In this document: positions 42,437 through 50,506 of the stretch, one piece after another | How positions within the stretch are numbered: position 1 is the stretch's first letter | Layout: every line of letters begins with the position of its first letter | Assembly: GCF_937936315.1 (NCBI RefSeq) | Contig: NZ_CALGWU010000024.1 | Coordinates: 62,001 to 126,000 of the forward strand | From: an uncultured Capnocytophaga sp. | GTDB taxonomy: Bacteria > Bacteroidota > Bacteroidia > Flavobacteriales > Flavobacteriaceae | Direction: 5' to 3' | Length of the DNA: 64,000 bases | The notes under the pieces: generated by a model | What the model was told of the DNA's origin: nothing | What the model saw: only the letters and a program-made list of their open reading frames with translations | Databases searched by the model: none | Translations under genes and position numbers: made by a program

Positions 42437-42754
42437 ATGATTTTAACAACAACCCCTACCCTCGAAGGACAACCTATCAAGCAATATTTAGGCATCGTTA
42501 CCGGTGAAACCATCATCGGGGCAAATGCTATTAAAGATTTTATGGCTGGACTTACCGATTTCTTTGGCGGGCGCTCTACTACCTACGAGAAAGTCCTTAT
42601 CGAAGCCAAAGAATCTGCCCTTGCCGAACTCCAACAACGCGCTGCCCAAAAAGGCGCTAATGCGATCGTTGGCATCGACCTCGATTATGAAACCGTAGGC
42701 GCTAATGGCGGTATGCTAATGGTTACTGTCAGCGGCACAGCTGTAGTTATCTAA
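42437..42754 (+). CDS. YbjQ/UPF0145 family protein
   Basis: 105 residues with family marks LGIVTGETIIGANAIKDF, GGRSTTYEKVL and GANAIVGIDLDYETVG. The family forms pentameric rings; the function is unknown. It follows tatA by 45 bases. Confidence 0.93.
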   Translation: MILTTTPTLEGQPIKQYLGIVTGETIIGANAIKDFMAGLTDFFGGRSTTYEKVLIEAKESALAELQQRAAQKGANAIVGIDLDYETVGANGGMLMVTVSGTAVVI

Positions 42755-42831
42755 TTAGCAAATTCACCAATGAGTAGCGACACTCTCTAACACCTAAAAC
42801 CTAACCCCTGAAACCTATTTCCGACAAATTA

Positions 42832-43836
42832 GTGAATTGGTATGCCACTGCCCAGCGCGACTTGCCTTGGCGTGGCACTACCGACCCTTATAAGGTGTGG
42901 CTCTCCGAAATTATTCTCCAGCAAACGCGTGTCGTACAAGGGCTGCCCTACTACCAGCGCTTTATCAGCAACTATCCCACCATCACCGATTTGGCAAATG
43001 CCCCCGAAGAAGAAGTCCTCAAACTATGGCAGGGCTTAGGTTACTACTCCCGCGCCAAAAATCTACATCACACCGCCCAATACATCGCTACCGAACTGGG
43101 TGGTATCTTCCCAAAAACCTATAAAGAACTCGTAAAACTCAAAGGCATAGGCGACTATACAGCCAGTGCCATCGCCTCTTTTTGCTATAACGAACCCTGC
43201 CCCGTAGTCGATGGCAATGTATACCGCGTGCTCTCACGTGTGTTTGGCATCGCAACCCCTATCAACAGCACTCAAGGAGCAAAAGAGTTTAAAGCCTTGG
43301 CACACGAGTGTTTAGATAAAGCCAATGCAGGTGTTTACAACCAAGCAATAATGGAGTTTGGCGCACTGCAATGCACTCCCCAGAGTCCCGATTGCGCTAA
43401 TTGCGTATTGCGCGACCATTGTTGGGCATTCCACCATAACAAGGTAAACGAATTACCCGTAAAACTCAAGAAAATCACTATCAAAAAACGTTATTTCAAC
43501 TACCTCGTATGGTTAAACCCCTACGGACAAACCCTCTTACAAAAGCGTGAAGGCAAAGATATATGGCACGGACTCTATGAGTTCCCGTTACTCGAAACAC
43601 ACGCTCCCGCCACTGCCGACACCATAGCTGCTGCTCACCCCACAGCTACCGTGAGTTTGTACAACGAAACACCTGTAATCCACAAACTCACACACCAGCA
43701 TATCTACACTTCTTTTTGGATTATCACCACCCCCGAACCCCTTGACAACAGCATACCCATCACCGATATACACCGCTACCCTGTATCGGCACTCACCGCA
43801 AATTTCATCACCAAATTTTGGAAGCAGAAAAAATAG
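42832..43836 (+). CDS. mutY: A/G-specific adenine glycosylase
   Basis: 334 residues from GTG at 42832. The true N-terminus is probably some eight codons longer (KPISDKLVNWYATAQRDLPW), but only CTG at 42808 or ATT at 42817 is available there, inside a CCTGAAACCT-type repeat. It has the catalytic Glu26 in SEIILQQTRV, the helix-hairpin-helix LKGIGDYTASAIASF with VDGNVYRVLSR, and the four-cysteine Fe-S motif C-TPQSPD-C-AN-C-VLRDH-C. A NUDIX-like C-domain reads 8-oxoG. MutY removes adenine opposite 8-oxoguanine. Its last bases (NFITKFWKQKK) recur at 48718 and 56549. Confidence 0.94.
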   Translation: MNWYATAQRDLPWRGTTDPYKVWLSEIILQQTRVVQGLPYYQRFISNYPTITDLANAPEEEVLKLWQGLGYYSRAKNLHHTAQYIATELGGIFPKTYKELVKLKGIGDYTASAIASFCYNEPCPVVDGNVYRVLSRVFGIATPINSTQGAKEFKALAHECLDKANAGVYNQAIMEFGALQCTPQSPDCANCVLRDHCWAFHHNKVNELPVKLKKITIKKRYFNYLVWLNPYGQTLLQKREGKDIWHGLYEFPLLETHAPATADTIAAAHPTATVSLYNETPVIHKLTHQHIYTSFWIITTPEPLDNSIPITDIHRYPVSALTANFITKFWKQKK

Positions 43837-43866
43837 AAATTATTTTATACCTTTGTAGGCTGAATA
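43800..43866 (+). repeat. Direct repeat A: mutY 3' end plus downstream promoter box
   Basis: 67 bases running from the NFITKFW codons of mutY through TACCTTTG (43848-43855) to TGAATA. Copy B at 48718-48784 matches 63 of 67 bases with no gap. Copy C at 56549-56583 keeps the first 35 bases. Confidence 0.85.
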
Positions 43867-44156
43867 CGAGAGAATTAAAAGATTTTAAACCAACTATTTT
43901 TATAAAACTGTCCGCAAAGTCTTAAAATTGTATTAGCACCTTTACACTTTGCCAAAGTTTTTAATTGCTCGTCGTGCTACGACCTTTGGCAAAGTTGACT
44001 CCCCTGATATTCAATTGCTTTTACAGCGCGTAGTGTAGGAAAGCCAGCGATAGCTGGGTGTTACAATAGAGTTATTTATACAAGCTCGCGCCAGCGGGGG
44101 AAAATGTAATCGTGATAAATTTATTAGATGAACTAGGAAAAATAATAAAGTAACTT
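43867..44156. other. Repeat-rich gap after mutY
   Basis: It holds a whole ACTTTGCCAAAGT-type hairpin (43946-43996), a partial copy of the TGATAATCAAT/GTGGTGTA repeat (about 44004-44037), CCAGCGATAGCTGG (44043-44056) and a half copy of the GCTGGCGCGAGC repeat (44081-44095). It ends with a short frame (INLLDELGKIIK) that may be the tail of a lost toxin ahead of the gene at 44157. Confidence 0.6.
43946..43996 (+). repeat. ACTTTGCCAAAGT-family hairpin
   Basis: ACTTTGCCAAAG (43946-43957) pairs with CTTTGGCAAAGT (43984-43995), a perfect twelve-base stem, as at 2056. Confidence 0.7.
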
Positions 44157-44714
44157 GTGATGGGGACTCTTTCAAAAATTTATGTAAAAAATGATAATAT
44201 AGATAATATTATTAATGAGTTTAAAACTTTCTATTCTATAAAAAGAATAGAATTTTTAGATACTCCAAAGTGGTGGCTCTATGCGCCCAAAGAGACTATT
44301 ATTATTTCATCTGAATATGAGAACTGGATAGAAATAGAGGTGCAATTCAATTATTCACTATACATTTATGATGAGTTCTTGAGAAGGTTGTCAGAGAAGT
44401 ATCAAACTATTATTTTATTAGTATATTATCAATCAACAACGGGAGAAGGTAGAGTGGCTACATTTCAAAGAGGTAGAATGAATTTATCTATTGTTCAAAA
44501 TTATGTTAGAGAAGAGAATGTAGATAAAATTATTTTGACAGATAATTTTGGTTTGTCTCTCTCTTTAAAAAAGAAATTTCAAATTCCTAATCTATATGAT
44601 GAATGTTATATTTTTGACTATGATTTTATTAATTACTTTTTGGATAAAGAAGGGGTCTTTTCTCTATCAAAAGAAAAAAAACATCATTATATACATATAG
44701 AGAAAATTAATTAA
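44157..44714 (+). CDS. Cytosolic protein of unknown function, probable immunity protein
   Basis: 185 residues, no signal peptide, AT-rich. It opens with an alpha/beta stretch (KIYVKNDNIDNIINEFKTFY) and ends in YIHIEKIN. No family is recognised. It is the first gene of the cassette array between direct repeats A and B and lies directly ahead of an ADP-ribosyltransferase toxin tip. By position it may protect against a toxin whose end is seen just before it. Confidence 0.55.
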   Translation: MMGTLSKIYVKNDNIDNIINEFKTFYSIKRIEFLDTPKWWLYAPKETIIISSEYENWIEIEVQFNYSLYIYDEFLRRLSEKYQTIILLVYYQSTTGEGRVATFQRGRMNLSIVQNYVREENVDKIILTDNFGLSLSLKKKFQIPNLYDECYIFDYDFINYFLDKEGVFSLSKEKKHHYIHIEKIN

Positions 44715-45276
44715 AAACAAAATATTACTAAATGGAAAAGTAGCAAGGAAATCTACTAAGGAGCTTTCATTAGAGGAAGAAGCTGTTTTTTAATTTTACA
44801 CAAATAAATCTTACTATAGTTTTAATCAAGCATTATTATCTGCAAATAGAACTGCTAATATATTAGAAATTGAAAAGTTACTAAATAAAGTACTTGATAA
44901 GATTCCTTCTTCTTCAGGTACATATTATCGAGGTATTAGCAAAGAAGAAATAGAAATGTTAAGTAAATATAAGATTGGTGATGAAATTACTTATAAAAAC
45001 TTTTTGTCTACAAGTAGCGAAAAAGAAAAGGCAATTGAATTTTATTACTTCAATATAAATAAAACAGGGCTAGGAGGATTAGTAGAGGTGATTTCTAAAA
45101 ACGGAAAAAGAATAGATAAATTTTCTGATATCACAGAATGGGAGGTCTTACATAAAAGCAAGACAATGTTTGAATTAATAGAGATTGACAAGTCCTATAT
45201 ATTGAATATTGATGATGTTCTTTTAGAAGGAGCTAAACCAATAAAATTAACAAAATACACTATAAAAGAAAAATAA
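44715..45276 (+). pseudogene. Orphan ADP-ribosyltransferase toxin tip, with an in-frame stop
   Basis: One frame runs KILLNGKVARKSTKELSLEE, then a TAA at 44791, then FYTNKSYYSFNQALLSANRT, TYYRGISKEEIEML, YKNFLSTSSEKEKAIEF and ITEWEVLHKSKTMFELIEID. These give the R (44929), STS and ExE motifs of R-S-E type mono-ADP-ribosyltransferase toxins. There is no start, signal peptide or delivery domain, so this is a detached C-terminal toxin domain. An intact 106-codon frame from 44956 lacks the catalytic arginine region. The following gene is the probable immunity gene. Confidence 0.75.
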
Positions 45277-45277
45277 G

Positions 45278-45793
45278 ATGGATATAGTATTAATTAATAA
45301 AATTTATAATCAGTATCAATTAGAGTTTAAATATTCGGGAAATGAGGAATCCATTATAAATCTATTACTTAAACAAAAAGAATGGAGCTTGTTAGATGAT
45401 GAACAGAAAAATATAAGACGAAAAAAATATTTACAAGATTTTGAAAAACATTTTATCTATAACGAAAAAAAAAGAGTGATTTTTTTATATGAATCTTTAG
45501 TCTTTCAAATATCTTTAAAAATAAAAGATTTGTTAGATATTATAGATACAGATACAAACATTAGTACTTTTGAAGGGGCTTTTTTCAGAATAAAATCAAT
45601 GCTCTTTTGTGAAAAAGAACTTATAAATCAATATGAAAGCTTTAATAGAATAGGCCATATTCCTTATGAAATTTTTGAACCTTTAATTGAGAAAGTTGAA
45701 AATACTCAAAAGTACAAACAATATAAATTAGACAATTTATTTGAGAGATATAAAAGAATGTATGATTTATTTTTAGAAAAGCCTTATGATTGA
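45278..45793 (+). CDS. Probable immunity protein to the ADP-ribosyltransferase toxin tip
   Basis: 171 residues, mostly helical, cytosolic, AT-rich. It starts one base after the toxin-tip stop, the usual placement for cognate immunity. It carries many Lys/Glu and paired aromatic residues (EKHFIYNEKKRVIFLYESLV) and no known domain. The role is inferred from position only. Confidence 0.6.
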   Translation: MDIVLINKIYNQYQLEFKYSGNEESIINLLLKQKEWSLLDDEQKNIRRKKYLQDFEKHFIYNEKKRVIFLYESLVFQISLKIKDLLDIIDTDTNISTFEGAFFRIKSMLFCEKELINQYESFNRIGHIPYEIFEPLIEKVENTQKYKQYKLDNLFERYKRMYDLFLEKPYD

Positions 45794-45869
45794 TAGTTGT
45801 AACTTTGATGTTAATAAAGAAATTAGTATCTTCATAGATACTAAAAACTATTCTAAAGTAGGCAATATG

Positions 45870-46156
45870 TTTAAAGATTTAGGACAATATAAAGCATATT
45901 TAAGAGAAATAGATAACTTTGATCAGCTGTATATTATCCAACAAGGAGGTAAGGTATTACAAAAGAAGATATCATTAAAAAACTTGAAAGTGCTATAGCT
46001 AAAGATGCTGAAGGAGTTTATTATGCAAAAAAACAACTTTGGCAGAAACTTGAGATAGATTCACCTGATAAACTACAAAAAGCTTGTGAAACCAAAGATT
46101 TATCTCAAAGCCCCGCTTTTGATAAATTTAGAGACATTATTTTAATAACAAAATAG
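45870..46156 (+). pseudogene. Orphan toxin-tip fragment, copy 1 (frameshifted)
   Basis: FKDLGQYKAYLREIDNFDQL is followed by YIIQQGGK; then one missing base (near 45947) shifts the frame to ITKEDIIKKLESAIAKDAEG and on to FDKFRDIILITK before TAG at 46154. The same domain occurs at 47243 (FKNLGQYKAYLEVIDDFEQL). The domain has no recognised family. It is followed after seven bases by the gene at 46164. Confidence 0.65.
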
Positions 46157-46163
46157 GTGTATT

Positions 46164-47240
46164 ATGAAATTTCAGAAAATAAATAAAATTGAAAATGTAT
46201 TAGATTTCGAACCAAAAAATGGAAGTTATTCGTTTACAAAGGGTAATTTAAATTATTTATGTGTAAACAACAATTTTATACAAAAAGAAGAATGCCCCTT
46301 AGAACTATCTTTACGAGGAGAGTATATGTATGTTTGGTATGCCTCTTTAGAAAGGGTAGAGATATATTCTAATGAAAACACTCTAATAAGTACTATTGAA
46401 GGGGATGTTTTCTTATTAAATAAGGAAACCCTATATATAGGATACAGCCTATTAGAGCTAAATCCTTTTCAAAGCTACAGAAATTTAAAAAATCCATTTA
46501 CTAATGAACTCATTTTAAAAGAAAACATTCCCTATCAGCTATATGTAGAAAAAGATATCATTATAGCTTATAGTATTTTTAAAGGAGAAATAAAACGTAT
46601 CAATACCGATACAGAAACACTTTGGCAATTTACCATTGCTTCCTTAGGGGATTCTCCTTATCCTGATGAAGAGGATAAAATCGGAAAATTTTTAGGCATT
46701 ACTAACAATTATCTATGGATAGTAACCAACTTAGGTCGACTTATTGCCTTAGATATACAGACAGGGGAAGTCCAAAAAGTAGCCTCTCCTCATACAACAG
46801 ATGAGAAATATAATTATCATTTAAACAAGGCTTTTGGACACATTTATATAAAACAAGAAGACGGAAATTTGTATTGTATGTCATATAATATGGTTACCAT
46901 TATAGATACCCAAACATTTACCATAAAAGAAGAATATAATTTTCGCGAGGAAGACCCCGAAGGAATGGGGCAATATGAATTTGTATATAAATCTTTACTC
47001 CAAGGAGATTATTTTACCTTTTTAGGTTCTAAACATAAAGAATATGGAGGGATAGGTTGGATAGGTATTTTTGATTATAAGGCGAGAAAGTTAGTATGGG
47101 AATACGAACTTCTTCCTTTTGAAGAAAGAAAAACTACTCGCAATCAGTTAGTACCATCTCAACCCTTATATATAAGTGGTAATAAATTGTATATCAGAGA
47201 TGTAAAGAAAAATCTATACATTTTTGAAAGAGAAGAATAG
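46164..47240 (+). CDS. Beta-propeller-like protein, probable immunity protein, copy 1
   Basis: 358 residues, cytosolic. Repeated strands such as TETLWQFTIASLGDSPYPDE and GRLIALDIQTGEVQK recall PQQ/WD-type propellers. The centre and C-terminal third are nearly the same as in the gene at 47533, while the N-terminal 100 residues differ. Each copy follows a fragment of the same toxin-tip domain, so both are probable immunity proteins with diverged binding parts. Confidence 0.6.
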   Translation: MKFQKINKIENVLDFEPKNGSYSFTKGNLNYLCVNNNFIQKEECPLELSLRGEYMYVWYASLERVEIYSNENTLISTIEGDVFLLNKETLYIGYSLLELNPFQSYRNLKNPFTNELILKENIPYQLYVEKDIIIAYSIFKGEIKRINTDTETLWQFTIASLGDSPYPDEEDKIGKFLGITNNYLWIVTNLGRLIALDIQTGEVQKVASPHTTDEKYNYHLNKAFGHIYIKQEDGNLYCMSYNMVTIIDTQTFTIKEEYNFREEDPEGMGQYEFVYKSLLQGDYFTFLGSKHKEYGGIGWIGIFDYKARKLVWEYELLPFEERKTTRNQLVPSQPLYISGNKLYIRDVKKNLYIFEREE

Positions 47241-47529
47241 CTTCAAAAACTTAGGGCAATATAAAGCGTATTTAGAAGTTATTGATGATTTTGAGCAGCT
47301 ATATATTATCCAACAAGGAGGTAGAGGTGTTACTAGAAAAGAAGTTATTGAAAGGCTTGAAAGTGCTATAGCTAAAGATGCTGAAGGAGTCTATAGAGCT
47401 AATGAACCTATTTGGTTAAATATGAAAATTGGCTCTTATAAAAAGTTAGAAGATTTAGCAAAAACTAAAGAATTATCAACTTCTACTAAATATAGAGCAT
47501 TTCAAGAAAGTATTAAAGTAACATTTTAA
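47241..47529 (+). pseudogene. Orphan toxin-tip fragment, copy 2 (headless)
   Basis: The frame reads KNSFKNLGQYKAYLEVIDDF then EQLYIIQQGGRGVTRKEVIE and RLESAIAKDAEGVYRANEP, ending KVTF. It is intact from about 47241 but without its own start or delivery region; it opens inside the stop of the preceding gene. It matches copy 1 well over the first 70 residues; the last 35 differ. Confidence 0.65.
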
Positions 47530-47532
47530 TTT

Positions 47533-48552
47533 ATGAAGTTTAGAAAAATAAAAGAAATCCAAAAAGTAAAAGCTTTTGACCCAAAAACAGAGGTCTATTC
47601 AGTAGATGAACCTGCAGAAGGAATACTTTTTAATGAGGTTTTTATACCTTTAGAAAATGTACCATTAGACATAATAGCAATAGGTCGAAAAATCTTCACA
47701 GTAGATGGAGCAGGGTGTTTGAAAATATGGGAAGAAGGAATACTCATAGAAACTATTGAAAACGCTGATTTATTATCTAAATCTGATAATAACCAGATTT
47801 TGAAATATTATTATGATAAGGAATGGAATAGTTATGATAATATCCTTGATTTGGAGACCAATAAGCTAATTTTAAAAGAAAGCATTCCCTATCAGCTATA
47901 TGTAGAAAAAAATATCATTATAGCGTATGATATTTTCGAGGGAGAGATAAAGCGTATCAATACCGATACAGAAACACTTTGGCAATTTACCATTGCTTCC
48001 TTAGGGGATTCTCCTTATCCTGATGAAGAGGATAGAATAGATAAAATAGTAGGTATCGCAAACGGAAATCTATGGTTTTATACCAAATTGTATCGCTTAG
48101 TTGCCTTAGATATTGAAACAGGAAGTGTACAATACCATACCGATTGCTTTGGTGTTCAGTTAGATGAAGTTACTGAAAATATTTTTGCTATTGCCTCAAG
48201 TGGTTGGACAATTATAGATACCCAAACATTTACTGTGAAAGGAAATTATTTTTTCTCAAAAGAAGACCCTGAAGGAATGGGGCAATATGAGTCTGTATAT
48301 AAACCTTTATTACAAGGAGATTATTTCACTTTTATAGGCTCTAAACATAAAGAATATGGAGGGATAGGTTGGATAGGTATTTTTGATTACAAGGCGAGAA
48401 AGTTAGTATGGGAATACGAACTTCTTCCTTTTGAAGAAAGAAAAGCTACTCGCAATCGTTTAGTTGCTCCCCAACCCTTATATATGAGTGGTAATAAATT
48501 GTATATCAAAGATGTAAAGAAAAATCTATACATTTTTGAAAGAGAAGAATAG
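47533..48552 (+). CDS. Beta-propeller-like protein, probable immunity protein, copy 2
   Basis: 339 residues, paralogue of the gene at 46164. The stretch IPYQLYVEKNIIIAYDIFEG and the last 90 residues (QGDYFTFIGSKHKEYGGIGW onward) are almost identical to copy 1. The N-terminal 110 residues and the segment 185-235 differ. It starts four bases after the headless toxin tip. Direct repeat B begins 166 bases after its stop. Confidence 0.6.
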   Translation: MKFRKIKEIQKVKAFDPKTEVYSVDEPAEGILFNEVFIPLENVPLDIIAIGRKIFTVDGAGCLKIWEEGILIETIENADLLSKSDNNQILKYYYDKEWNSYDNILDLETNKLILKESIPYQLYVEKNIIIAYDIFEGEIKRINTDTETLWQFTIASLGDSPYPDEEDRIDKIVGIANGNLWFYTKLYRLVALDIETGSVQYHTDCFGVQLDEVTENIFAIASSGWTIIDTQTFTVKGNYFFSKEDPEGMGQYESVYKPLLQGDYFTFIGSKHKEYGGIGWIGIFDYKARKLVWEYELLPFEERKATRNRLVAPQPLYMSGNKLYIKDVKKNLYIFEREE

Positions 48553-48717
48553 AATATTTACACCTAAATCACCGTCAAGTGAAAATTTGTATTTCACATA
48601 CCCAGCAGTGCCAACTCGCTGGCTTTGTGGGAAATTTAAAATACTTTGCTGATTGTTAAACAATTAATTACGTAGAACTCCCCTTAAACATACCATCACT
48701 CCTCTTCTCAATCCTAT
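48553..48717. other. Gap with remnants shared with 55.45-55.58 kb
   Basis: TCACCGTCAAGTGAAAATT and the ACTTTGCTGATTGTTAAAC-like stretch recur, diverged, near 55451 and 55551. A small hairpin (CCAGC...GCTGG) lies at about 48601-48623. No gene is seen. Confidence 0.5.
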
Positions 48718-48784
48718 AAATTTCATCACCAAGTTTTGGAAATAGGAAAAATAGAAATTATTTTATACCTTTGTAGGCTGAATA
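48718..48784 (+). repeat. Direct repeat B: second copy of the mutY 3' end plus promoter box
   Basis: It matches 43800-43866 at 63 of 67 positions without gaps, including NFITKFWK then TAG and TACCTTTGTAGGCTGAATA. Upstream of it the sequence is unrelated to mutY at the DNA level. Confidence 0.85.
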
Positions 48785-48787
48785 AAG

Positions 48788-49084
48788 TCCTAATTTTTTA
48801 TTTGATGGTCATTTGATAGAAATGCCCTTCTAAAAATTAAATCACTGATAATCAATTAGTCTTTATTTGATGGTTATTTGATAGAAAATCCCTTTTAAAA
48901 ATTAAATCACTGATAATCAATTAGTTTTTATTTGATGGTCATTTGATAGAAAAGCTCTTTTAAAAATTAAGTCACTGATAATCAATTAGTTTTTATTTGA
49001 TGGTTATTTGATAGAAATGCCCTTTTAAAAATTAAATCATTGATAATCAATTAGTTTTTATTTGATGGTCATTTGATAGAAATG
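48788..49084 (+). repeat. 65-bp tandem repeat, four full units and a fifth partial
   Basis: TTTGATGG begins at 48801, 48866, 48931, 48996 and 49061, exactly 65 bases apart each time. The unit holds TTTGATGGTCATTTGATAG, a CCCTTTTAAAAATTAAATCA-like centre and CTGATAATCAATTAG. Units alternate GTC and GTT after GATG, so the last expansion step was probably a 130-base double unit. The gene at 49109 starts 25 bases after the array. Confidence 0.9.
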
Positions 49085-49108
49085 TAAAAATATTAAAACT
49101 TATACTCT

Positions 49109-49570
49109 ATGAAATTAACACTCTTACTCGTTATTGCTTGTATTGCCAATACCTTTGCTCAACTCTCACCACAAGCCTTAGACTCCTTACAGCAAGTGAG
49201 ATATATCAAAGCAAAGTACGTATTGCACGCCGACGAAAACATTTCTTTAGCCCCAAGCAGACTTTATGTGTTAAAAGGTGAAAAATATTATGGCGAATAT
49301 GTAACCAAATACGACCACCGAGGCAGCGCTCTGGAGTTTTATAGCGGAGGTTCAGAAGGTTATATACCTCACAAACGCTACAACACCTATGGCAAAGACC
49401 TGCCTTTTGAAGCCGATATGTACGAATACCATATCAAAATAGACAAAAAGCACGGCACCATCATCGACAATGGGGAAACACATCGCAATTTCCACTTCAT
49501 CAAAGGCGAAAAGAAAATAAAAGTCCCCACCAACTCCCAAGGTCGCTTTATCATTTATGAGTATTTATGA
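49109..49570 (+). CDS. Secreted protein of unknown function
   Basis: 153 residues with signal peptide MKLTLLLVIACIANTFAQ. The mature part has several strands (RLYVLKGEKYYGEYVTKYDH, YEYHIKIDKKHGTIIDNGE). No family recognised. The 65-bp tandem array just upstream could set or vary its expression. Confidence 0.65.
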   Translation: MKLTLLLVIACIANTFAQLSPQALDSLQQVRYIKAKYVLHADENISLAPSRLYVLKGEKYYGEYVTKYDHRGSALEFYSGGSEGYIPHKRYNTYGKDLPFEADMYEYHIKIDKKHGTIIDNGETHRNFHFIKGEKKIKVPTNSQGRFIIYEYL

Positions 49571-49675
49571 TAATCAATTGCTTTTAAAGTGTGTGGTGTA
49601 CAGACGTTTTGCAAACGCCCCCCTAAAAACAAGCCTATTTATTCGAAATCTATTTTCGTTTAACTATAAATCAAG
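49571..49675 (+). repeat. Palindromic interspersed repeat (GGGCGTTTTGCAAACGCCC family), copy 1
   Basis: ATAATCAATTGCTTTTAAAG, GTGTGGTGTACAGACGTTTT, GCAAACGCCCC, then AAAAACAAGCCTATTTATTC and TTCGTTTAACTATAAATC. In this copy the left stem is degenerate (CAGACGTTT). It follows directly after a stop codon. Confidence 0.75.
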
Positions 49676-49702
49676 AAGTATAACTCTAAAAACCTTATAA
49701 AG

Positions 49703-50383
49703 ATGATAAATCTTCTAATTAAATTTGTTTTTTATTTCTTTATGATGTCTGCTTTTTTTAAGAGCATCTATCCTATCAAATTTGATAAGGAATTAAACAA
49801 AGGAGTAAAAATCGAAAATATAGATACTATTTTTGCTCCTAAGGATATTTTTAAATATAATTGCAACTATGATGTAAAGCAATATGAAAAGCGTTATAAT
49901 TATCATATTTCTAAATTTTACATCATAGGAGATGAGAATGTATTGTCTAACAATGATAGTTTAGCCACATTAACCCCTTTTTATATTGAAGGTTTGGGAG
50001 ATTGTTACCCTGATAAAATCCACAAAAAATTACTTATTATACAGCGTAAGAACATAAAAAGCCAAAATAAAACAAAAATCTACAATGATGTCTTATATCC
50101 TGATATATATCAAAAAATATCTAAATATAAAGAGGGATTTGTAATAGAAGTTTATATGTCTGGCGTTAGTGGTTTTCGGTCGGATACTTATGTAAATTCT
50201 CAATATTGTATAGACAGTATTCATATTGAATCGTGGGGACATCATCAATATGAAAAGACTTATAAATACAAGAATTTTTCATTGGATAATTTTACCTATC
50301 ATCACATTGATAATCTACGTGAAGAAAGCGACAAAATGGATAATAAAAAACGCAAAAAAGAAGGACTTTCCCCCATATTATAG
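49703..50383 (+). CDS. Membrane-anchored protein of unknown function, first of a converted pair
   Basis: 226 residues with an N-terminal hydrophobic anchor (residues 3-22). The N-terminal two thirds are only distantly like the next gene. The C-terminal 60 or so residues (YVNSQYCIDSIHIESWGHHQ onward to EGLSPIL) are identical but for two positions. It may be a periplasmic immunity or surface protein; no family recognised. Confidence 0.6.
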   Translation: MINLLIKFVFYFFMMSAFFKSIYPIKFDKELNKGVKIENIDTIFAPKDIFKYNCNYDVKQYEKRYNYHISKFYIIGDENVLSNNDSLATLTPFYIEGLGDCYPDKIHKKLLIIQRKNIKSQNKTKIYNDVLYPDIYQKISKYKEGFVIEVYMSGVSGFRSDTYVNSQYCIDSIHIESWGHHQYEKTYKYKNFSLDNFTYHHIDNLREESDKMDNKKRKKEGLSPIL

Positions 50384-50417
50384 AATTGGTTATACTAAAT
50401 TCATTTCGCCACGCCCC

Positions 50418-50505
50418 GATAATCAATCACCTTTACAGTGCGTGGTGTACGGGCGTTTTGCAAACGCCCCTTAAAAACAAGCCTATTTTCGTTTAACTAT
50501 AAATC
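50418..50505 (+). repeat. Palindromic interspersed repeat, copy 2
   Basis: ATAATCAATCACCTTTACAG, GTGGTGTACGGGCGTTTTGC, AAACGCCCC, AAAAACAAGCCTATTTTCG. GGGCGTTT and AAACGCCC form a perfect eight-base stem around TGC. It ends at the start codon of the next gene. Confidence 0.8.
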
Positions 50506-50506
50506 T

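Noticed and set aside
44004..44156. Possible tRNA or attachment site in the gap after mutY
   Set aside because: No cloverleaf can be drawn; the paired segments belong to the dispersed palindrome families.
45786..45998. A 70-codon open frame at 45786 as a separate gene
   Set aside because: Its second half is the first frame of the shifted toxin-tip fragment, which continues in another frame to 46156.
48788..49084. The regular repeats looked at first like a CRISPR array
   Set aside because: The whole 65-base unit repeats with no unique spacers, and there are no cas genes nearby.
50438..50506. Longer N-terminus for the membrane-anchored gene at 50507
   Set aside because: The extra 23 codons translate the palindromic repeat and put a basic stretch before the signal anchor.
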